Of a DNA stretch of 64,000 nt, positions 36,188 to 45,004 are shown one piece after another. The stretch is from an uncultured Roseburia sp. (lineage in GTDB: Bacteria; Bacillota_A; Clostridia; Lachnospirales; Lachnospiraceae), in the NCBI GenBank assembly GCA_900753715.1, contig CAAEAE010000112.1:1-64000 (forward strand). The letters are read 5' to 3'. Position numbers and translations under genes: made by a program. The notes under the pieces were generated by a model, which saw only the letters and a list, made by a program, of their open reading frames with translations, was not told the DNA's origin and did not search any database. Position 1 is the stretch's first letter; every line of letters starts with the position of its first letter.

Positions 36188-38143
36188 ATGAGAAAAGAAA
36201 GATTAAAAAGTGTTTCATTAAACGATGTGCGGATTGAGGATGCTTTCTGGAGCAAGTACACGAAGCTGGTGACAAAGGAAATCATTCCGTACCAGTGGCG
36301 TGCATTAAACGATGAGGTGGCGGATGCCGAGGCAAGCCACTGCATCGAGAACTTTAAGGTGGCAGCGGGACTCTCCGACGGAACCTTCCACGGCTTTGTA
36401 TTTCAGGACAGCGACCTCGCAAAGTGGTTGGAAGCGGTGGCATATTCGCTTTCCTATGAAAAAAATGAGGCACTCGAGGCGCTTGCAGATGAGGCAATCG
36501 AGCTTGTGAGCAAGGCACAGGAGGAAAACGGATACCTTGATACCTATTTTTCGATTTTAGAGCCGGGAAAACAGTTCTGCAACTTAAAAGAGGGGCATGA
36601 GCTTTACACCGCAGGACATTTCATGGAGGCAGCAGTTGCCTACTATAAAGTAACCGGCAAGGATAAGCTGCTAAAAATCATGGAAAAAAATGCGGATTTA
36701 ATCTGCGAAGTGTTCCATACACCGGAGTATGCAAATGCCGTGCCGGGACACGAGGAAGTGGAACTTGCACTTGTGAAAATGGCGGAGGCCACCGGAAAAG
36801 AGCAGTATTTGCAGATGGCAAAGGATTTTATCGACCGCAGGGGAACGGAACCAAACTATCTGTTTCATGAGCATGAGAAAAAGACGTTTGTTGATGTGTG
36901 GCATGTTCAGGATCCCTATGAGACGCGTTACGGGCAGGCACATCTGCCGGTCAGGGAGCAGACGACGGCAGAGGGACACGCGGTGCGCGCAGTTTATCTA
37001 TACTGCGGCATGGCGGATATCGCAGGCATTTATCAGGACGAGGAACTGTTAGCGGCATGCGAACGCCTTTATGACAATATCGTAGAAAAACGGATGTATT
37101 TAACCGGAGGAATCGGAAGCTCCGGAACGTTAGAGCGCTTTACTACCGATTATGACCTGCCGAATGATACGAACTATTCCGAGAGCTGCGCTTCCATCGG
37201 ATTGGCATTATTCTGCCGCCGGATGGCACAGATTACCGGGGATGCAAAATACATAGAGACGATGGAGCTTGCGCTGATGAATACGGTGCTTGCCGGAATC
37301 GCAATGGATGGAAAAAGCTTCTTTTATGTAAACCCGCTTGAGGTTTGGCCGGCAAACTGTATTCCAAAGACCGACAAAAACCATATCAAACCGGTGCGTC
37401 AGAAGTGGTTTGGCTGTGCGTGCTGCCCGCCGAACATTGCAAGAACACTGGCATCCCTTGGCGAATACATCTATTTTACGGGGGAAGATGGACTCTGGGT
37501 GAACCTGTTTGCAGGCGGAACATTGCATACGACACTTTCCGGCAGAACACTGCGACTTGAGACGAAGACAAGATTTCCGTTTGAGGGAAAGGTAACGTTT
37601 CAGTTTGAGGAAGAAAAAAATGCGGGTGCAGAGGGCAGGGAAGAGACCCTTCATATCAGAATCCCTTCCTATGCAAAAAATGTAAAGATCACCATGGATG
37701 GCACAGAGCAAAACGTATCGGCAGAGTGCGGTTACACATCTCTTACCGCGGACTGGAAAAATCAGACGGTGGAGCTTACGTTTGAGATGCCGGCACACTT
37801 TGTCTATGCAAATCCGGCAGTGCGTGCGGATGTCGGCAAGGCTGCCATTGTGAAGGGACCGCTCGTGTACTGCATGGAGCAGCAGGATAATGACGAGAAT
37901 CTTGCCGCATTTTTTGTGGATACGGCGGCACCGCTTGAGGAGACCTGGTGCGAAGACTTACTCGGCGGTGTGACAAAGATTACGGCGCATGGCGTGCGGG
38001 TAAAGACGGACGACTGGAAGCCCGGACGGCTTTATGGCGCAGTTCCGGTGGGCTTTGAGGATGCCACATTAACGCTCGTGCCGTACTGTAACTGGGGAAA
38101 CCGCGTGCCGGGTGAAATGGCAGTCTGGATGAAGATGCGCTAA
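36188..38143 (+). CDS. GH127 beta-L-arabinofuranosidase
   Basis: A 651-aa (alpha/alpha)6-barrel enzyme of the HypBA1 family. The WFGCACCPPNIAR segment carries the cysteine pair C412/C413, matching the nucleophile and zinc-ligand cysteines of HypBA1, and LEVWPANC provides the acid/base and zinc region; YLTGGIGSSGTLERF and ESCASIGL are also family hallmarks. It removes beta-L-arabinofuranose, as found on hydroxyproline-rich plant glycoproteins and some pectins. Cytoplasmic. Its presence broadens the locus beyond alpha-linked arabinan. GGAGAAGG lies before ATG 36188. Confidence 0.94.
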   Translation: MRKERLKSVSLNDVRIEDAFWSKYTKLVTKEIIPYQWRALNDEVADAEASHCIENFKVAAGLSDGTFHGFVFQDSDLAKWLEAVAYSLSYEKNEALEALADEAIELVSKAQEENGYLDTYFSILEPGKQFCNLKEGHELYTAGHFMEAAVAYYKVTGKDKLLKIMEKNADLICEVFHTPEYANAVPGHEEVELALVKMAEATGKEQYLQMAKDFIDRRGTEPNYLFHEHEKKTFVDVWHVQDPYETRYGQAHLPVREQTTAEGHAVRAVYLYCGMADIAGIYQDEELLAACERLYDNIVEKRMYLTGGIGSSGTLERFTTDYDLPNDTNYSESCASIGLALFCRRMAQITGDAKYIETMELALMNTVLAGIAMDGKSFFYVNPLEVWPANCIPKTDKNHIKPVRQKWFGCACCPPNIARTLASLGEYIYFTGEDGLWVNLFAGGTLHTTLSGRTLRLETKTRFPFEGKVTFQFEEEKNAGAEGREETLHIRIPSYAKNVKITMDGTEQNVSAECGYTSLTADWKNQTVELTFEMPAHFVYANPAVRADVGKAAIVKGPLVYCMEQQDNDENLAAFFVDTAAPLEETWCEDLLGGVTKITAHGVRVKTDDWKPGRLYGAVPVGFEDATLTLVPYCNWGNRVPGEMAVWMKMR

Positions 38144-38147
38144 AAGA

Positions 38148-38176
38148 TTGACAAGCGTCCTTTTGGTGGTTATAAT
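38148..38176 (+). promoter_or_regulatory. Promoter of the XRE-DUF3169 operon
   Basis: TTGACA (38148-38153), 17-bp spacer, TATAAT (38171-38176): a perfect consensus promoter beginning 5 nt after the GH127 stop codon. Confidence 0.85.
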
Positions 38177-38180
38177 CAGA

Positions 38181-38200
38181 ATGACAAGAAAAGTTGTCAT
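38181..38200. promoter_or_regulatory. Putative autoregulatory operator
   Basis: ATGACAA and TTGTCAT form a perfect 7-bp inverted repeat with a 6-nt spacer exactly at the expected transcription start, 18 nt before the XRE gene. Likely bound by that repressor. Confidence 0.65.
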
Positions 38201-38217
38201 GAAACTGGAGGAAAAAG

Positions 38218-38430
38218 ATGCCATTATATAACCATCTTAAAGAATACCGGGCTAAGATTGAGGTCAATCAACAGGAAATGGGACGGCTGGTAGGTGTTTC
38301 ACGGCAGACAATCAGCCAGATTGAGCGGGGGGATTATTCCCCGTCGGTTACGCTTGCACTTAAGATTGCAAAAGTATTTGAGGTTCCGGTTGAGGATATT
38401 TTCTGGTATGAGGAGGACGCAGATGAGTAA
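38218..38430 (+). CDS. Small XRE-family transcriptional regulator
   Basis: A 70-aa protein that is almost only a Cro/CI helix-turn-helix (QQEMGRLVGVSRQTISQIER) followed by a helix ending DIFWYEED. Family members of this size (YozG-like) pair with DUF3169 membrane proteins. ATG 38218 follows GGAGGAAAA and the gene overlaps the next by 8 nt. Confidence 0.9.
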   Translation: MPLYNHLKEYRAKIEVNQQEMGRLVGVSRQTISQIERGDYSPSVTLALKIAKVFEVPVEDIFWYEEDADE

Positions 38431-39226
38431 GAAAGCAAATCAGAACAGGAGAGAGGACAAAAAAGCCTTTAAAAAATTTATGGTCATTCTGGTTGTTTGC
38501 TTTGTCCTGGGAGGAATCAGCGGATTTTTCAGTGCCCTTTTAGCGGAGAATGGGGCGGCACGCCCGATTGGGAATGTGCTGATAGACATCCTGACGGTGA
38601 TTTCACCGTTTGCCAATATTGTGATTGCAACCGTACTCTGGATTGTCTGTGCGGCGGTATTTAAGCAGTGCAAAAAGCAGCTTGAAGGATGGACAGAAGA
38701 AGATGAGGAGACATTTAACAGGGTGGATCTCAGACTCAGCTACCTGATGTGGATGCTCTCAGTAGCGATGATTCTCAATTATTTCTTTATCGGAGCGGGA
38801 ATCTATTGTATGGAAAGGGCACCAATCGGAAAAACGTCGGCGATTTTGTATACCATTCTGCTGGTCGGAGGGGTATTTTACAGCCTTGCGGTTATCGCTT
38901 CCTATCAGAGGAGAATCGTCAATCTAGAGAAGGAGTTAAACCCGGAGAAACAGGGAAGCGTTTACGATACGAATTTTCAGAAGCAGTGGATGGAAAGCTG
39001 CGATGAGGCAGAGCGCATGGGAATCTATAAATGTGCCTATTATTCGTACCGGACAACCCAGATGGCATGCCTTGTGCTGTTTTTAGTCTGTCTGTTTGGA
39101 ATGTTTTTGTTTGACTTCGGTTTGATGCCACTAACCATGGTAATCATTATATGGGGAATTTCCGCATGCAGTTATTTTCACAGTGCCATCCGCATTGCAA
39201 AGCATCCGGAGGAGCTGACGCGGTAA
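38423..39226 (+). CDS. DUF3169 family membrane protein
   Basis: A 267-aa protein with a lysine-rich N-terminus (MSKKANQNRREDKKAFKKF) and six predicted helices in three pairs. DUF3169 proteins occur beside small XRE regulators in Firmicutes; the function is unknown. ATG 38423 is preceded by GGAGGACG inside the XRE gene; the longer upstream frame is a shadow of that gene. Confidence 0.85.
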   Translation: MSKKANQNRREDKKAFKKFMVILVVCFVLGGISGFFSALLAENGAARPIGNVLIDILTVISPFANIVIATVLWIVCAAVFKQCKKQLEGWTEEDEETFNRVDLRLSYLMWMLSVAMILNYFFIGAGIYCMERAPIGKTSAILYTILLVGGVFYSLAVIASYQRRIVNLEKELNPEKQGSVYDTNFQKQWMESCDEAERMGIYKCAYYSYRTTQMACLVLFLVCLFGMFLFDFGLMPLTMVIIIWGISACSYFHSAIRIAKHPEELTR

Positions 39227-39265
39227 AAACAAACCTGATTTTATAATTTTGGTAAAGAATACCTA

Positions 39266-39294
39266 TTGCAAAAACTAAAAAGTTATAGTATGAT
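39266..39294 (+). promoter_or_regulatory. Promoter of the ZTP-riboswitch leader
   Basis: TTGCAA (39266-39271), 17-bp spacer, TATGAT (39289-39294). Transcription from about 39301 starts directly at the aptamer. Confidence 0.65.
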
Positions 39295-39302
39295 GACCAT
39301 GT

Positions 39303-39395
39303 TATATGACTGACGGATAAGTGGAATTACCACATGAAGTATAACGTACAAAAGCCGACCGTCTGGGCACAGGAACCCGGATTATCGGCTTTTTT
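39303..39395 (+). promoter_or_regulatory. ZTP (pfl motif) riboswitch
   Basis: The leader has the two parts of the pfl motif: GACTGACGG with the hairpin GTGG-AATTA-CCAC (39308-39334), a short linker, and the conserved 3' domain GCCGACCGTCTGGGCA (39354-39369). ACGG and CCGT pair as the long-range stem. The 3' domain forms the left arm of the terminator at 39350-39395, so ZTP/ZMP binding should prevent termination and raise pflB expression when formyl-tetrahydrofolate is short. PFL supplies formate for that cofactor, which fits. Confidence 0.9.
39350..39395 (+). terminator. Riboswitch expression-platform terminator
   Basis: AAAAGCCGA (39350-39358) pairs with TCGGCTTTT (39385-39393), with inner CCG/CGG pairs, and ends in a T-tract. 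It competes with the ZTP aptamer. Confidence 0.88.
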
Positions 39396-39423
39396 GTTAC
39401 CTTTTTTACTTTCGCAAAAGCCC

Positions 39424-39453
39424 TTGACAGTCTGGGGGAGATGATGGTATATT
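39424..39453 (+). promoter_or_regulatory. Second pflB promoter, downstream of the riboswitch
   Basis: TTGACA (39424-39429), 18-bp spacer, TATATT (39448-39453). It bypasses the riboswitch and starts near 39460, at the inverted repeat 39458-39477. Confidence 0.65.
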
Positions 39454-39457
39454 CATG

Positions 39458-39477
39458 GAGTTAGTGACAACTAACTC
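39458..39477. promoter_or_regulatory. Inverted repeat at the second pflB start site
   Basis: A perfect 8-bp repeat, GAGTTAGT and ACTAACTC, separated by GACA. It could be an operator for a redox or fermentation regulator, or a 5' stem-loop of the shorter mRNA. It does not match the Rex or FNR consensus well. Confidence 0.6.
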
Positions 39478-39519
39478 TCGTGAACAAAAATTGAGACAGA
39501 AGTGAGGAGGATAACACTG

Positions 39520-41748
39520 ATGCAAAACGAATGGAGAAACTTTAAAGGTGGTGCCTGGGAGACAGAGGTAAATGTACGTGATTTTATCCAGAAAAACTAT
39601 ACCCCTTATGACGGAGATGAAAGTTTCCTTGAGGGACCGACTCAGGATACGAAAGATTTATGGGACGAAGTGTTAGAGCTTTCCAAAAAGGAACGGGAAG
39701 CAGGCGGAGTCCTTGATATGGATACAAAAATTATTTCCACGATTACTTCCCACGGACCGGGATACCTTGACAAAGACAAGGAAAAAATCGTTGGTTTCCA
39801 GACCGACAAACCTTTTAAACGTTCCTTACAGCCTTACGGCGGTATCCGTATGGCAATGAAAGCCTGTGAGGATAACGGATATCAGGTAGATCCGGAGGTG
39901 GTAGAGTACTTTACTACACACAGAAAGACACACAATGCCGGCGTGTTTGATGCTTATACACCGGAGATGCGTGCCTGCCGTTCCGCACACATTATCACCG
40001 GACTTCCGGATGCGTATGGACGCGGACGTATTATCGGCGACTACAGAAGACCGGCACTTTACGGCGTAGACCGTCTGATTGAGGATAAAGAAGAGCAGTT
40101 AAACAGCACACGCGTTATCATGTATTCTGATGTCATTCGTGAGCGCGAGGAGTTATCCGAGCAGATTCGTGCGCTTAAGATGTTAAAGAAATTAGCTGAG
40201 ATTTACGGATGCGATATTTCAAAGCCGGCAACAAACGTAAAAGAGGCAACACAGGCATTATATTTTGCTTACCTTGCTGCTGTTAAGGAGCAGAACGGTG
40301 CGGCAATGAGCCTTGGACGTACCTCAACCTTCTTAGATATCTATGCAGAGCGTGACTTAAAAGAAGGAACCTTTACCGAGAAGGAAATCCAGGAGATAAT
40401 TGACCAGTTCGTCATGAAACTGCGCTGTGTAAAATTTGCACGTACACCGGAGTATAATACCATTTTCGCCGGAGACCCGACCTGGGTAACCGAGTCTATC
40501 GCCGGAATTGGTGTAGATGGCAGACATATGGTTACGAAGATGTCGTACCGCTACCTGAATACATTAAACAACATCGGAGCTGCACCGGAGCCGAACATGA
40601 CCGTTCTGTGGTCTGTAAAGCTGCCGGAGAACTTTAAGAAGTTCTGCGCAGAGATTTCCGTGAAACATTCTGCCATCCAGTATGAAAATGATGATATTAT
40701 GCGCGTCGTACATGGGGATGATTACGGAATCGCCTGCTGTGTGTCTTCCATGCGTATCGGAAAAGAAATGCAGTTCTTCGGGGCAAGAGCAAACCTGGCA
40801 AAATGTCTGCTCTACGCAATCAACGGTGGTGTGGACGAGATGTCCGGCAAACAGGTAGGACCGAAATACCGCCTGATTACTTCCGAGTACCTTGATTTTG
40901 ATGAGGTGTGGGACAAATATAAGGATATGATGAAGTGGTTAGCAGGGGTTTATGTCAATGCGTTAAATATCATTCATTACATGCACGACAAATACTGCTA
41001 TGAGAAAATCCAGATGGCGCTTCATGACAAGCAGGTACGCCGCTGGTTTGCAACCGGTATTGCCGGAATGTCCGTAGTGGCAGATTCCCTTTCCGCAATC
41101 AAGTATGCGAAGGTAAAACCAATCCGCGATGAGAACGGAATTGCCATCGACTTTGAGATTGAGGGAGACTTCCCGAAATACGGAAATGATGATGACCGCG
41201 TGGATGAGCTTGCAAAACAGGTGCTTCACGAATTTATCGGCTATATCAAAGGAAACCACACCTACCGCGGCGGAATCCAGACAACTTCCATTCTTACCAT
41301 CACATCCAATGTGTCTTATGGTAAGAACACAGGTGCAACACCGGATGGAAGAAAGAGAGGAGAAGCGTTTGCTCCGGGTGCAAACCCGATGCACGGACGC
41401 GATTCCCACGGTGCAGTGGCATCTTTAGCATCCGTTGCAAAGCTTCCGTTTATGGATGCACAGGACGGTATCTCGAATACCTTTACCATTGTGCCGGATG
41501 CACTTGGAAAGAACGATGAGAACGAGAAGAGTAACCTGGTTGCACTGCTTGACGGTTATGTGGAAAAAGGCGGACATCATTTAAACGTCAACGTCTTAAA
41601 CCGCGAGACATTATTAGATGCACAGAAGCATCCGGAGTTATATCCACAGCTTACAATCCGCGTTTCCGGATATGCGGTAAACTTTATCAAGCTGACCAAA
41701 GAGCAGCAGGATGAGGTAATTGCGCGTACATTCCATGAGAGAATGTAG
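39520..41748 (+). CDS. pflB: Formate C-acetyltransferase (pyruvate formate-lyase)
   Basis: A 742-aa glycyl-radical enzyme that turns pyruvate and CoA into acetyl-CoA and formate. The active-site cysteine pair is C406/C407 in [12 protein letters not shown], and the glycyl radical G717 lies in RVSGYAVNF near the C-terminus. Length is close to the 760 residues of the E. coli enzyme. ATG 39520 lies 9 nt after GAGGAGG; GTG 39502 is rejected. Controlled by a ZTP riboswitch and a second promoter. The activase gene follows 89 nt later. Confidence 0.97.
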   Translation: MQNEWRNFKGGAWETEVNVRDFIQKNYTPYDGDESFLEGPTQDTKDLWDEVLELSKKEREAGGVLDMDTKIISTITSHGPGYLDKDKEKIVGFQTDKPFKRSLQPYGGIRMAMKACEDNGYQVDPEVVEYFTTHRKTHNAGVFDAYTPEMRACRSAHIITGLPDAYGRGRIIGDYRRPALYGVDRLIEDKEEQLNSTRVIMYSDVIREREELSEQIRALKMLKKLAEIYGCDISKPATNVKEATQALYFAYLAAVKEQNGAAMSLGRTSTFLDIYAERDLKEGTFTEKEIQEIIDQFVMKLRCVKFARTPEYNTIFAGDPTWVTESIAGIGVDGRHMVTKMSYRYLNTLNNIGAAPEPNMTVLWSVKLPENFKKFCAEISVKHSAIQYENDDIMRVVHGDDYGIACCVSSMRIGKEMQFFGARANLAKCLLYAINGGVDEMSGKQVGPKYRLITSEYLDFDEVWDKYKDMMKWLAGVYVNALNIIHYMHDKYCYEKIQMALHDKQVRRWFATGIAGMSVVADSLSAIKYAKVKPIRDENGIAIDFEIEGDFPKYGNDDDRVDELAKQVLHEFIGYIKGNHTYRGGIQTTSILTITSNVSYGKNTGATPDGRKRGEAFAPGANPMHGRDSHGAVASLASVAKLPFMDAQDGISNTFTIVPDALGKNDENEKSNLVALLDGYVEKGGHHLNVNVLNRETLLDAQKHPELYPQLTIRVSGYAVNFIKLTKEQQDEVIARTFHERM

Positions 41749-41837
41749 TGAGACGGCAGCCATAGGGATGCGATACGGATGTATAGAAGCGTGACAAGAA
41801 GCGCATTCTAAGAGAAAAGACATTTCAGGAGGCACGT

Positions 41838-42596
41838 ATGGGGAAAATTCATTCGATAGAGACATTTGGTACGGTAGACGGACCGGGAGTACGGTTTGTC
41901 GTGTTCTTTCAGGGATGTCCCATGCGCTGCCTCTATTGTCATAATCCGGACACCTGGGTGATGGCGGACGGCAGCGAGATGCCGGCGGACGAGATTCTTG
42001 AGAAGATGGAACGCAACCGGAGTTTTTATACTACGGGCGGTCTGACTGCGACCGGTGGGGAGCCTATGATGCAGATAGAATTTCTGACGGAGCTTTTTGA
42101 AAAAGCAAAGGAGCATGGAATTCACACCTGTCTTGATACCTCTGGCATTATGTTTCCGGAGAACGAAGCAGATTTTTGTCTGAGAGAGGGAGAGACAAAA
42201 GAATCCCGCATGGCACAGATTGCGCACCTGATGGAGGTCACAGACCTTGTGATGTTGGACATCAAGCATATGGGTGAGGAGGCGCACCGCGTACTCACCG
42301 GACATTCCAATAAAAACAGTCTGGCGTTTGCAAAATATCTTGCCAAAATAGGAAAACCGGTGTGGATTCGTCATGTGGTAGTTCCTGGAATTACATTTGA
42401 CGAAGAAGAATTGACAGAGCTTGGACGTTTCTTAAAGACACTTCCCAATCTGGAGAAACTGGAAGTTCTTCCGTATCATTCTCTTGGCAAAGTAAAGTAT
42501 GACAACCTTGGCATGGACTATGCGCTAAAGGACACGCCGCAGCTTACGAAGGCGGAGGCGGCAGAGGCGGAACGAATCATTCGTGCGGCAATGTAA
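41838..42596 (+). CDS. pflA: Pyruvate formate-lyase-activating enzyme
   Basis: A 252-aa radical-SAM protein with the cluster motif GCPMRCLYCHNPD (CxxxCxxC) near residue 35, the ATGGEP-type SAM motif TATGGEPMMQ and the strand LDTSG. It makes the glycyl radical of PflB using SAM and a reduced [4Fe-4S] cluster. Co-oriented with pflB and probably co-transcribed; AGGAGGCACGT precedes ATG 41838. Confidence 0.96.
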   Translation: MGKIHSIETFGTVDGPGVRFVVFFQGCPMRCLYCHNPDTWVMADGSEMPADEILEKMERNRSFYTTGGLTATGGEPMMQIEFLTELFEKAKEHGIHTCLDTSGIMFPENEADFCLREGETKESRMAQIAHLMEVTDLVMLDIKHMGEEAHRVLTGHSNKNSLAFAKYLAKIGKPVWIRHVVVPGITFDEEELTELGRFLKTLPNLEKLEVLPYHSLGKVKYDNLGMDYALKDTPQLTKAEAAEAERIIRAAM

Positions 42597-42661
42597 ATCA
42601 GACATCTGCATAAACAAAATCTAATTTTTCTGAAAAAATTGTAAAAAATACACATATTTTC

Positions 42662-42689
42662 TTGCTATAATGTGAAAATCTGGTATAAT
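42662..42689 (+). promoter_or_regulatory. Promoter of hpf
   Basis: TATAAT at 42684-42689 with TTGCTA at 42662-42667 (16-bp spacer). A second TATAAT at 42666-42671 has no good -35. Confidence 0.5.
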
Positions 42690-42739
42690 ACAAGTATGAT
42701 ATATCTTGTATCAAATAAACGGCAAAGGGGTTGGACATC

Positions 42740-43270
42740 ATGAGAATTAAGATTACAGCAAGAAACATCGAATTAACCGAGGGAATGAAAACGGCAGTTG
42801 AGAGCAAGTTATCCAAGCTGGAGAAATATTTTACTCCGGACACAGACGCTTACGTAACACTCAGTGTCGAGAAGGAAAGACAGAAGGTCGAAGTTACAAT
42901 TCCAATGAAAGGCAATTATATCCGTTCCGAGCAGGTCAGCAACGATATGTATGTATCCATTGATCTTGTGGAGGAAGTACTTGAACGTCAGCTTAAGAAA
43001 TACAGAACCAAGATTGTGACCAAGCAGCAGAATGCAGCATCCGTATTCAAACAGGAATTTATTGATGCGAATGACGAGGACGATGAAGAAATCAAGATTA
43101 TCCGCAGCAAGAAGTTTGATATGAAGCCGATGTATCCGGAAGATGCCTGCGTACAGATGGAATTATTAGGACATGACTTCTATGTATTTATTAATGCAGA
43201 GACAGAAGAAGTGAATGTTGTTTATAAGAGAAAAGGAAATACTTACGGTCTGATTGAGCCGGAGTGCTAA
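42740..43270 (+). CDS. hpf: Ribosome hibernation-promoting factor, long form
   Basis: A 176-aa protein: an N-terminal S30AE domain (RIKITARNIELTEGMK, beta-alpha fold, residues 1-100), a charged linker (DANDEDDEEIKII) and the C-terminal dimerisation domain (KKFDMKPMYPEDACVQMELL to end). Long HPF joins two 70S ribosomes into inactive 100S dimers in stationary phase. ATG 42740 after AAAGGGG is preferred to TTG 42731. Monocistronic with a strong terminator. Confidence 0.95.
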   Translation: MRIKITARNIELTEGMKTAVESKLSKLEKYFTPDTDAYVTLSVEKERQKVEVTIPMKGNYIRSEQVSNDMYVSIDLVEEVLERQLKKYRTKIVTKQQNAASVFKQEFIDANDEDDEEIKIIRSKKFDMKPMYPEDACVQMELLGHDFYVFINAETEEVNVVYKRKGNTYGLIEPEC

Positions 43271-43307
43271 GAATTAGATTGAGCCGGAATTTCATACGAA
43301 GAGAATG

Positions 43308-43347
43308 TAAAACTGCCGCAGCGGGGAATCGCTGCGGCAGTTTTTTT
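43308..43347 (+). terminator. Terminator of hpf
   Basis: CTGCCGCAGCG (43313-43323) pairs perfectly with 43330-43340, extended by A-T pairs, and is followed by T7. Confidence 0.95.
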
Positions 43348-43502
43348 GCACTAAAATACTGCATTTTCTTATTTAATAGGAAAGCTTCAATTGAATTATC
43401 CGAAGTACGTAGAAAAAGTTGTAAAAAGAATACCTGCATATCATAATTGTAGTACGGCTTACGTGTGTCGGCTGAATGAACGGAAAAAAGAGGAGAAGGA
43501 AA

Positions 43503-43787
43503 ATGTTAGCAAATGAAAATCAGATAAGTGCTGTATTGGGAAGCTTTCAGGAAAATATAGAATTATGGAATACGTTAAAAAGCAGGTTTTGCGTGGACGA
43601 AAAACGTGTGAATGTGTTACAGGAGATTGCAGCAGGACTTGCAATCTGGGAGAATGAAAAATTACGAAACGAAATTTATTTATATGGAAGTATGTTAAAA
43701 GGTTCGGATCTGCTGGGAAGGCAGATTTTTTTATGGCTGTTATATATACTTGAGGAGCTTGAAACGAAGAACGAATCCATAGAATAA
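43503..43787 (+). CDS. Hypothetical small helical protein
   Basis: A 94-aa protein I do not recognise, mostly alpha-helical by composition (SFQENIELWNTLKSRF, RQIFLWLLYILEELE), with no membrane signal and no motif. ATG 43503 follows GGAGAAGG; the longer frame from 43476 has no ribosome binding site. The gene stands alone between hpf and ddl. Confidence 0.65.
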   Translation: MLANENQISAVLGSFQENIELWNTLKSRFCVDEKRVNVLQEIAAGLAIWENEKLRNEIYLYGSMLKGSDLLGRQIFLWLLYILEELETKNESIE

Positions 43788-43904
43788 CAAAGGGGAAAAG
43801 GGCTGATGCACGCAAGCTTTAGAATGTCAAAGGAATCTCTTGTCATTCACCAAAAAAAGGTATAAGATATAGCAGAAAAGTTTTGAAATAGGAGAAATAA
43901 AACA

Positions 43905-44972
43905 ATGAAGATTGTGGTTTTAGCAGGTGGCCTCAGTACAGAAAGAGATGTTTCCTTTAAGACGGGAGATATGGTGGCAAAAGCATTGCGGGAGAATGGA
44001 CATCAGGTTATTCTTCTGGATGTGTTTATGGGATATAGCGACAAGGAAGAAAACTTAGACGGTATTTTTGAGCGCGCCGAGGAAGTCAGCGTGAAGGTTT
44101 CCGGCATCCCGGAAATTGCCCCGGATTTGGCGAAGGTGAAGGCATCAAGAAAAGACCAGTCCGACAATTTCTTTGGACCAAATGTAATTGCGCTTTGTCA
44201 GATGGCAGACGTCGTATTCATGGCACTTCACGGTGAGAATGGCGAGAACGGAAAAATTCAGGCTGCATTTGATTTATTTGGCATCCGTTATACCGGAACC
44301 GGATATTTAAGCAGCGCGCTTGCGATGAATAAGGGTATGGCAAAACAGCTTTTCCTGGCAAACGGAATTCCGACACCAAAGGGACTTGCAGTCAAAAAGG
44401 CAGAGTGCGACAGAAGCATCGAGAAGTTGTCAGAGCATCTCGGACTCACCCTGCCGTGTGTGGTAAAACCATGCTGCGGTGGTTCAAGCATCGGTGTGTC
44501 CATTGTGCGCAGCGAGGAAGAATTTGGTGCAGCGCTTGAGGAAGCATTCCGCTGGGAAGAGGAGCTTGTCATTGAAGAGTATGTCGAGGGACGCGAATTT
44601 TCCGTTGGCGTGTTAGATGGAAAGGCACTTCCGGTTATTGAGATTGCCCCGGTACATGGATTTTATGACTACAAGAATAAGTATAAAGCAGGAAGCGCAG
44701 TGGAAACCTGTCCGGCAGACCTTCCGGAAGAGGTTTCAGAGCAGATGAAGCGCTATGCGGAAAAAGTGGCAGAAGTGCTCGGATTAGATACCTATTCCCG
44801 TTCCGATTTCCTTTTAAATGGAAAGAATCAGATGTTCTGCCTCGAGGCAAATACGCTTCCGGGTATGACACCTACGAGTCTGCTTCCACAGGAGGCACAG
44901 GTGGTTGGAATGAACTTTAATCAGTTGTGTGAGAAAATCATAGAGCTTTCTCTGCGGAAATATAATAACTAA
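43905..44972 (+). CDS. ddl: D-alanine--D-alanine ligase family protein
   Basis: A 355-aa ATP-grasp ligase. The N-terminal LAGGLSTERDVSFKTG loop, MALHGENGENGKIQ, the ATP-grasp VKPCCGGSSIGVS and the metal/substrate region FCLEANTLPGMT are all present. It joins two D-alanines for peptidoglycan precursors. The gene precedes murF by 32 nt, so both dedicated enzymes for the D-Ala-D-Ala end of the UDP-muramyl pentapeptide are made together. It is somewhat longer at residues 55-85 than standard Ddl, but the active-site residues look intact. Confidence 0.92.
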   Translation: MKIVVLAGGLSTERDVSFKTGDMVAKALRENGHQVILLDVFMGYSDKEENLDGIFERAEEVSVKVSGIPEIAPDLAKVKASRKDQSDNFFGPNVIALCQMADVVFMALHGENGENGKIQAAFDLFGIRYTGTGYLSSALAMNKGMAKQLFLANGIPTPKGLAVKKAECDRSIEKLSEHLGLTLPCVVKPCCGGSSIGVSIVRSEEEFGAALEEAFRWEEELVIEEYVEGREFSVGVLDGKALPVIEIAPVHGFYDYKNKYKAGSAVETCPADLPEEVSEQMKRYAEKVAEVLGLDTYSRSDFLLNGKNQMFCLEANTLPGMTPTSLLPQEAQVVGMNFNQLCEKIIELSLRKYNN

Positions 44973-45004
44973 CAGAAGTAGAGGAAGAAGGAGCGGAGGC
45001 GCGT

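Noticed and set aside
39458..39477. Rex or FNR box at the second pflB promoter
   Set aside because: The half-sites and spacing do not match either consensus; kept only as an unnamed palindrome.
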